From positions 122,070,110-122,134,109 of the forward strand of contig OX235279.1 in assembly GCA_944472155.2 (NCBI GenBank): a DNA stretch of 64,000 nt, read 5' to 3'. The notes beneath the pieces were generated by a model. It worked only from the letters and a program-made list of their open reading frames with translations, was not told the DNA's origin and searched no databases. The position numbers and the translations under genes were made by a program. Of this stretch, positions 56,561 through 64,000 are shown in pieces (the stretch's first letter is position 1; every line of letters begins with the position of its first letter). Source of the DNA: Trichobilharzia szidati (Eukaryota > Platyhelminthes > Trematoda > Strigeidida > Schistosomatidae).

Positions 56561-58675
56561 CACTATTTCACTAAATGACAGTGCTGTTGAAGTTCCATTG
56601 GTATGCACACATTTCCTAACACTTGTATTCCAATAGACCCCGTGATACCGAATGAAAAACTTTACAGAACTTGGTGACTTCAGATAATTCGTTTTGCCGA
56701 TGAGAACCGACTTCAGGACTATAATAACTAAAGAAAGTTTTTACTAAAGTTATTATTATAGGCTATGTGTGACATTCTAGTGACTTATCTAGCGGTAACG
56801 GTTAGTTAAAGTTACATTTCCTAGCCTATTATCATCTGTAGCGAAATCATTGCTTCATCAATTTAATGACCTCCTTTCTTGGTCTAAAACACACAATCAC
56901 TAACCTATTGTGGTAAATTATACGTTTACATCTATCCGGCCGAAAATTTGCACATATCAGTATATGACTAAAATACATTTAAAACATTGGCGAATACCAA
57001 TATATTCAGTTTCAATTTTATATAGTTATTTCATAATTGTAAGATACATGGATTTATATATAAATAATTATAAATTAAGATTTCAGTACCTCAGCTACTA
57101 CGGAGATTAATTTCACCTGAACTATTATTATTCTCCTTAAAATGTAACAATATTGATACACGTGAATGTTTCTCTGTTATGTTAGAAGGTCAGCTATTTG
57201 GAGAACAATAAATTATCAGCCAGTTGGCCATAATCTATGACTGGATGGTTAATCAATGATAATGATGGAGGTAATAATGATAATAGGGAGGAACTTGACC
57301 ATTTTTATGCAGTTGCAAAAAAAATGAGCATTTCCGTTCAACTTCCTATCTGTAAAGTCAATAACCTGTTTTAAAAACATGTTCTGGATCACTGAACTAT
57401 TGTGATATTATTTCCTCGATAAGTCAATGCCCATGAAAGTAAATGCACACCAAATAAATTAGTTTATTCTATTTTATTACCCCTTCAGTTAATGTAAATG
57501 TCATTTTAAGTCAACGTTGGATTCCTTACACTTTATAAGAAAACACAGAGATTAATGCCTATTTCAGTTGGTCATTGCCTGACGTTGGATTGGGAATCAG
57601 TCTGTTATATGAAAGTTGATTTTAACTTATTCTCCTTTCATAAAAAATACGGTAAATTAGTGACAAAAAAGGATGCCTCCATACAGTTAATATGGTACTT
57701 CATCTGAGCAAGTAATTAAGTGAAACTCATGAGTTTTTGTTTAAGTAACTGATTTTTTTAAAAAAAATTGGAAAGGTTTTCTTACGTAGATAGGAGAACA
57801 AATCTGTGCATTCCGAAACCGCGAAGAATATGTATTTGCTAAAAACTAGCTAAGCAGACAGTAAGTCTTTCTAAAATAGAAGGAATATTCTGAATTAATC
57901 ATGTTTGTTCAGGACAACTATCACTTGAAGTAATTGCAAACTAAGCCAAGTTACAAAATGTCACAATTTGGTTTTGTATTCTTGCTGTCTAATGTCTTTC
58001 GCTAGTTACTTTAAAGAATTCAAAACATCTTCATTGGTTTATCATAATAAAGATGAGTATGCATTCACAAGGCAAAATAAGATTTTGTAGACGGGAACAT
58101 GCAGTTGTGATTTCAATAATTAGACCAGAATAACAAAAATCTATCCAACCTTTTTTATGAAGGATTTATTGAACAGTTAATAGAGCCACGATAAAGCTCA
58201 ATAAAAGTGATATCAGAGAAACTATGAAATATGGACATTATATTGGGTATCATAATCATTTTCAGATAAGCTTAGCACTGTCAGTGCTAGAAAGGAGAGC
58301 TGAGAAACATTATGCCGAAACTATATTTAAAAAAAACTCAGACAGGGAGATGTTTGGAGATTATAAAAAATATGAGGAAAGTTATCAATAATATATGGAA
58401 GATAACGACTTTAGTGACAGTTCTAATAAATTAAATGACAATAGTTGAGATTTCTTTAACATGTTTTGCTTGGATCTGGTGTTTTTTTTCTACTCATAGC
58501 CTTCACTCTTTGACGAACTAAGTCAGTCACAGTTCAGTGGGAAAAATTAGATAGAGTAAATTCGTTTGGAATTTTGCTTCAGCTCTTTTGAATTTCACAT
58601 TCTTATTTTGTTGGAATTTATTGCCTAATTAGGTCATTATTTATTTTAAGTTGATTAACTTAATAAATAGAAAAT
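56561..58675. other. Non-coding, nothing recognised
   Basis: AT-rich; no ORF or repeat family could be supported. Confidence 0.45.
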
Positions 58676-58676
58676 G

Positions 58677-59046
58677 TTTTGATGATATTAGATAGTTGGA
58701 GGCAATTGGCAGGAAGCCTTGGACCTAGGTTTCTTGCTAGTTGGCACTCATCAGCAAGGTGTATTTGCAACCTTGAAGGAATTCATGTCCCTTCTGAGAT
58801 TCGAACCCGCGTCACCCAGTGCTGCAGTCAGAGACGTTACCACTGAGCTATTCGGGCTCGCGATTGACCTCCTGTAGGACTGTAGTGGATATTTTGATTG
58901 GACACTAGTAACTAGTGTGATGCGTCTAGTCCTCTCTTTGGTGCAGACTGAATTCTATCAGTCAGGTTTCGCAATGTTGCCAACATTCTAGGTAGCTCAC
59001 CATTACGGTGCACATTGCTTTGATGATATTAGATAGTTGGAGGCAG
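58677..59046 (-). mobile_element. Second tRNA-derived SINE family, flanked by a 27-bp direct repeat
   Basis: The minus strand at about 58858-58798 has AATAGCTCAGTGGTAACG (A-box) and GGGTTCGAATC (B-box) in a tRNA-like frame that does not fold fully (acceptor mismatched). The stretch TTTGATGATATTAGATAGTT GGAGGCA begins both at about 58678 and about 59020, a 342-bp period, so this is either a tandem unit plus partial second unit or an insertion with an unusually long duplication. Confidence 0.6.
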
Positions 59047-59049
59047 TCG

Positions 59050-59715
59050 GCAAACGTTGTTTATTTAAGGTGCTGCAAACACACTTTACTAAACTATGAA
59101 GGTCTCTCTAGCAATAAATTCACTTTGATTAGTGAACGAAGCATCAATTTAACAACTACAGGTGGAACGGATAAAGATGCCAACGCCAGAACTGGAAAGG
59201 CATTATACGCTTTTATTAACCTGAAATCAATTTGATAATCTTCTGCACTCAGCGTTAAGAATGAAATACGTATTTTCAATACCAATGTCAAGTCATTCCT
59301 TCTACATGGGTCAGAAACTTCACGCGTTACGAAAAGCATCTCTAACAGGCTGCAGACATTATCAAAAGCTGTCTTCGCTCCATATTTAAGATTAACTGAC
59401 CAGAAAGAATTAATTAGCAACGAGAAACTCTGGAAGTCAACCAAACAAGAACCTATCGCTGAACAAATATGTACGAAAACGTGGAGACGGACTGGGAACG
59501 TGCTGAAGAGACCGTCAAATGACATCGCGCTCCAGGCCCTCGAGTCGAACCCGAATGGGTAATGACGAGTAGGGCATCCGTGGGTAGCATGGAAGGGACT
59601 GTGTGATGAGATGAGAGCTTAAGGACGATCGTGAAGCAGAAAATAAAACAAATTGGAGATGTGTTGTTGAAGCACTATTCTGCACTCGGAACCCAAGGGA
59701 ACAATAATAAAATTA
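59050..59715 (+). pseudogene. RTE-like thumb to 3' terminus
   Basis: Reads NLTTTGGTDKDANARTGKAL and YAFINLKSI (about 59145-59235), a decayed YGSET-type box (FLLHGSETS, 59297) and C-terminal pieces, then TCTGCACTCGGAACCCAAGG and GAACAATAATAAAATTAA at 59685-59720. No palm; 5'-truncated. Confidence 0.72.
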
Positions 59716-60284
59716 ATGAGCGACTCTATGAGGGATTTCAAAAAAATTTCAGTTAATTACATAATCTAAATTGTCGTTTTATGTACGTTCCTAAAGGTAA
59801 CAGGAAACGCTGTTTTTTATTGAAGATGAACTGATTAGTTGGGCTTAACTGTGTGCTGGTGTATTTTTTTCTGTTTTGAAACTTAACGAGATTCAAGTGC
59901 TCTTGGTGGTTAAATACTTTAATCATTTAGTTTCAGTTTGTTCAGAAAACTGTCTTCCAGATAAATACTTGGAAAAACATAATACTTTTTGGTGTTTTAT
60001 TTATTACTCAACCAACTGAACATTCCGTTCAACTGATAAAACGATGATGTACGAGACTGATTTTAACGGCTAAATGGAAGCTATGTGTATTGCAATCATT
60101 AATTCCAGTTGGACGATGGTTATACAATTAATTGTCTCAGTGTATTGCTATTAAAAAGTACTCTAAGTTTGGTTCATACTGGAAAACAGAAGAGTCCAAA
60201 GTTAATTTCATAAAAAATTTCATAATATTTGAAAAAGTGAAAGATGTAAATCATTTTCAAGTACTGGTTTTGAAGGGATTTTGT
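59716..60284. other. Non-coding, nothing recognised
   Basis: No supported feature. Confidence 0.45.
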
Positions 60285-60375
60285 TTGATTGCATGGAGGA
60301 TTTCATCGTGAGCTGACATCAGTTAGAGAACCACTGGAAAGCCTGGGAGTACTGGACAGCTATTTCGTCCTGGTA
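60285..60375 (-). mobile_element. Smalpha-like fragment (minus)
   Basis: Minus strand: CCAGGACGAAATAGCTGTCC, AGTACTCCCAGGCTTTCCAG, GGTTCTCTAACTGATGTCAG, that is, the 3' half of the hammerhead (GAAA present) and the following body. The 5' half with CUGANGA is missing. Confidence 0.65.
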
Positions 60376-63300
60376 AATCATTTTGTTAAGAGCATTTTAC
60401 AAACATTTTGTTCAGAAATAGTTTTTACTCTATTCTTGTCTTATTCACTCAGTATAAGAATAGACAATAATATAGCGTGTTCGTTTTGATGAAATGAAAT
60501 AAATATTGACAATTTTCTATTTAACTGAAGACTCACTAGTGCATAACTAAAGAAATTAGCACTTGAAGTCAAAGCCCTGTGGTAAAAATGGAAGAATTAC
60601 CAGTGATACGAAAATGACTTTAGAAATCAGTTATTCCGATACTAGAGTTGCATAATATTTAATAAAACGTTTACCAACACAGTTTGTGTTGTTCCACTGA
60701 CTTTCACTAATGTCTTGTACCGACTGTAAATATTTATTTGTTGTCTCCTCTCTCGTACTCATGTTGGTACATTGTTATATATATATATATACCATTTTGG
60801 TCATATAAACTACCTGTGGAAATCTTAAAAGAGAGGAGCAGGGCTAGAGATTGTGAGCTGGCTGAAAGTTCACAGCTTAAACCAGTGTACTACAGTTCTA
60901 GAACGTGTATGCTAATCTATAGACAGAAATGCGTGCATTGATGACAGACTATGAGTGTTTGACACCTACCACTTCAACTAGGACGTCGTTCTTACTGAAA
61001 AATCTGCCGTTAATTTACTAATTCTCCATAAATGTAAAATAACTTTTATGACTTTTATTTAGTTTTGCAACCACAGTTTGTTAATGTCATTATTCTTCTC
61101 TAAATTACGGTCTCCGCCTAAATAGAACTGCTGATGCTGAATGATAATTTACGGCCTACAAAGTGAGTGTTTACCAGCATTATTAAGTTACTTTTTTATC
61201 TAAAGTTAGGCAAAGGTTAGTAATAAGCCACACTTCTAATGACGTATAAACACTTGAAGTTTTCGCCGATTCAAGTGTAGACATTGAACTATTGAGACGC
61301 TACCAGCTGAAAAAGGAATTTAAAATTAAAAAAGAAGTACAGTAAAGCTACTTTTGTGACAGATTATTATTAAGTGGTCTTTTCTCACTATTGAATAGTA
61401 TCAAATTAATACTTTCTAAATAATGATGAAGTAGTACAAAGTTTAAAATGAATGAATTCTCCAGATTTTTGCCCAGTTTTTTAGTTGTTATAAAAAACAA
61501 CACAATTTTAAAGTGAATTCCGTTGACGAATTAACTTAGTTGAACAGATTGTACAAGGAGGCCGTGGATAACCAGTGCATGTCAAAAAACTGGTTCAGTG
61601 AGTGAAGTTGGAAAACACTATGCCTGGTCGCTAGACTGGTGGTCTGATACTACGTTAACTGAATTATAATAGAAAAAAATGGAATTTTTAAAATCATACG
61701 TTCCCACGAACGCTTGGTGATAGAATCAAAATCACAATGTGATAGATAAGCTTATTGTTATTATAACACACTTCACCACACAAGTTCTGTAATTCGTTAG
61801 ATCTCTTTTGTGAATTCGGCTGAGAAACTAGTTTTCTACCAACCGCAGTCATTGCTTGCAAAGTATTATAAACAGTGAGAAGTCAGTCTATTTAGCTAAC
61901 ATTAGAAATGCACGTAATTCACGACTGATTTACATTTAAATAAACATCAAAAATTTAAAAAAAAACTCAAGGCAACGGGATAACGTTTTCACAGAACACA
62001 TAGCATATAGTTGGTCGGTTGCAGAAACCAGTTGTTAATAATTATACACTTGGAGAATTTTACTAGCAAAAGTTTTGTGGTTTTGTTACCGAGCTGGAGT
62101 GAGTTAATCAAATCATGTTGGCAACAGGAATATATTTCAAAACTCTGCAATGCAAGTGAGAGGTCGGGTATGCACCAGCTAGTCATCAAACCGAGAATGA
62201 ACGAGTGTTAATTCAGTTTATTTTCATATACTATTTTAGACTCTTAGAGTTCTACTGAGAACTGGGGTTTACTAGATATGCTTTTAAACGTAGAAATTAA
62301 TCATTTTAACATTCTATGCAATAGAAAATATTCCAGTTTACATCTGCTAAGAATAATCAAGCGTGCGACATTTAAATATTTGACTTTGAATTCATCTGCT
62401 GCTAAAAAGTTGTAATAATCAAGATTAAACTAGTCTTAGTTTTGTATGCACATTTTCTCGAATACATGCGCTTCTGACTCTCACCAAGTACACGGTGAGA
62501 GAACAGAATAAGACAATAGGCTGAACAAAAAAACAAGTCAAGGGATAAAAATCAAAAAGGATGAAAATTTATCTAGGCTGACGATGTGTCTGCTGTTGTG
62601 AACACTTCTTTACCTGAACATATCATCTTCATTCATATTTTAAAGCATCAGAAAGAATTCTGTACAAGAATGAATATGCATTTTGAAAAAGGATTTACTG
62701 ACACATTTAAATGTTTGTTATTAAATACGACTGCCACAATGATCTGAGCGACAGGCAGAAGTAAATAGATTTAGGAAAAGGACAGTTTTTTGGGAAATTT
62801 ACTTAGTAGGAAACATATTTTAAAATGATATAGAAGTCAAGAGTTTAAACCTTTTGACTGTAGTGGTTTTCCTGTTGCCACTCTACAAAACAGGACTTCA
62901 GCAACGTTCATCGATGTTTATTGCTATTCTGTTTTAAAGTCTTAAATGTTGCAAATGTTAGTATTAGGAATTAGAGACAAACTGCTATTTGCATCTATGT
63001 ATGCGTAAATTGTTGGCCTTGTTAGCAAGTACCACTTACCATTTACATATGCGCTGGGTCGCAGGAATATCATATTGCTAGGACATTAATCGAAATGAGT
63101 AGTACTAGTGACTTTGAAGCTTTATTTACAAATATGTTTTACTGATATGAATTAGTTCAAGGGCGGCTTCAAACATATGAACTTAAATAAATATTGAAAC
63201 ATTGAAAGCACCGCAATATATAATATTACTTATTTATTTAGCCTACCTGGTTTGTTCTTTTAGTCTGCGGTAAGAACAAACGGATTACAGTTAAGAAGCA

Positions 63301-64000
63301 AGAAGGGGATGAAGTCATTTGTTAGAAAAGTTATGAGTGGGATTTCAAGAGATGATCAGTAGAAATCCTTGCATTTTTTTTAAAAATTTAATGAATTTTG
63401 ATACTCATAAGCATAAATTAACTATATAAACTTGAATAATTTACATCTTTCATCAGGGACTAGAACCTATGTAACTAAAAGCCACAGAATGCTTCAGAAC
63501 ACAAATAACCTTTTGTTCAAATGAATGAATTAATTGTCAAAGTGTTGTCAGAGTAACCATTTTAACGCTTAATGTCGCTAAAAGTTTGTGCTTCAATAGT
63601 GAAAGGAACAGCAATGAGTGTCCGTTGTTGAGACATAAAATCTACCGGCCTTACTAAGATTGAGGTGTTCATGATATAGGCTAGTTGTTTCTATGATATG
63701 CAAACGTATTCAAGTGAACGACAAATGCATATATATATATATTAAATGACTGATAAAATACCACTGGGAAATGCTAGACATGAGAGAATAGAACATGTCT
63801 GTTATTATGATTATTGTTAATATTTCTGTTTCTGTCAAACAAATCATGCATTTCACTGACTTATCAATGACAGCTTTTTAGATAGAAAAGAAACGCATTT
63901 CGTGTGATCAATAACATTTTCGAGCAGAAAAAAAGGAAAATACATGAATCATTGCATTTTTTCCTTCCTGTTTTGCTTGAATATCATACATATATATATG
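60376..64000. other. Non-coding to window end, nothing recognised
   Basis: AT-rich with (TA)n runs near 60775 and 63729. Upstream exons of the LDLa-membrane gene could lie here on the minus strand, but none was recognised. Confidence 0.4.

Overview
The window looks like nuclear DNA of a schistosome-type blood fluke (Platyhelminthes, Trematoda). Evidence: AT-rich DNA, small split genes with GT-AG introns (one of 50 bp), and a repeat load of CR1-like, RTE-like and Penelope-like retroelements. It also holds tRNA-promoter retroposons carrying hammerhead-ribozyme folds, a combination known from the Smalpha family of Schistosoma. The species cannot be fixed from sequence reading alone.

Host genes are few. 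(1) A complete Rieske iron-sulfur protein gene (UQCRFS1) on the + strand, four exons, 16529-18848. (2) A minus-strand single-pass membrane protein with a split LDL-receptor class A-like module, a transmembrane helix and a long Asn/Ser/Gln-rich tail, of which two phase-compatible exons are visible (53868-53359 and 46010-45231). (3) A minus-strand gene of unknown function whose last two exons (30700-30354 and 26700-25977) are phase-compatible; (2) and (3) could be parts of one long gene. (4) A possible minus-strand exon at 14310-14159 with an old duplicated relic at 13.3 kb.

Layout: 0-1 kb, LINE endonuclease/RT remnant; 1.05-2.1 kb, Penelope-like 3' region split by a ribozyme-bearing tandem-dimer retroposon with a 10-bp target duplication; 2.1-4.4 kb, unidentified block flanked by about 43-bp inverted repeats; 4.4-8.7 kb, nearly intact CR1-like element (minus); 8.7-10.6 kb, Penelope-like element (minus); 11.6-13 kb, decayed LINE; 16.5-18.9 kb, Rieske gene; 21-25 kb, Penelope and RTE relics; 26-30.7 kb, host gene with a Penelope insertion just upstream of a splice acceptor; 31-45 kb, RTE-dominated segment organised into two adjoining large palindromes (arms about 2.33 kb around 38.18 kb, and about 1.2 kb around 43.04 kb); 45-54 kb, membrane-protein gene whose 7.3-kb intron is full of retroelement pieces; 54-64 kb, mostly non-coding with SINEs and RTE tails.

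The elements interact. The tRNA-derived SINEs at 30.9, 52.6 and 56.4 kb end in the same 3' tail as the RTE elements, which suggests they borrow RTE machinery. The hammerhead-like retroposons occur in several decay states. The palindromes are built from inverted RTE copies and need long-read confirmation. I found no CRISPR, operon or prokaryote-type system and no clear sign of an undescribed enzymatic system. The best leads are the palindrome architecture, the ribozyme-bearing dimer and the unassigned 2.2-kb inverted-repeat block.
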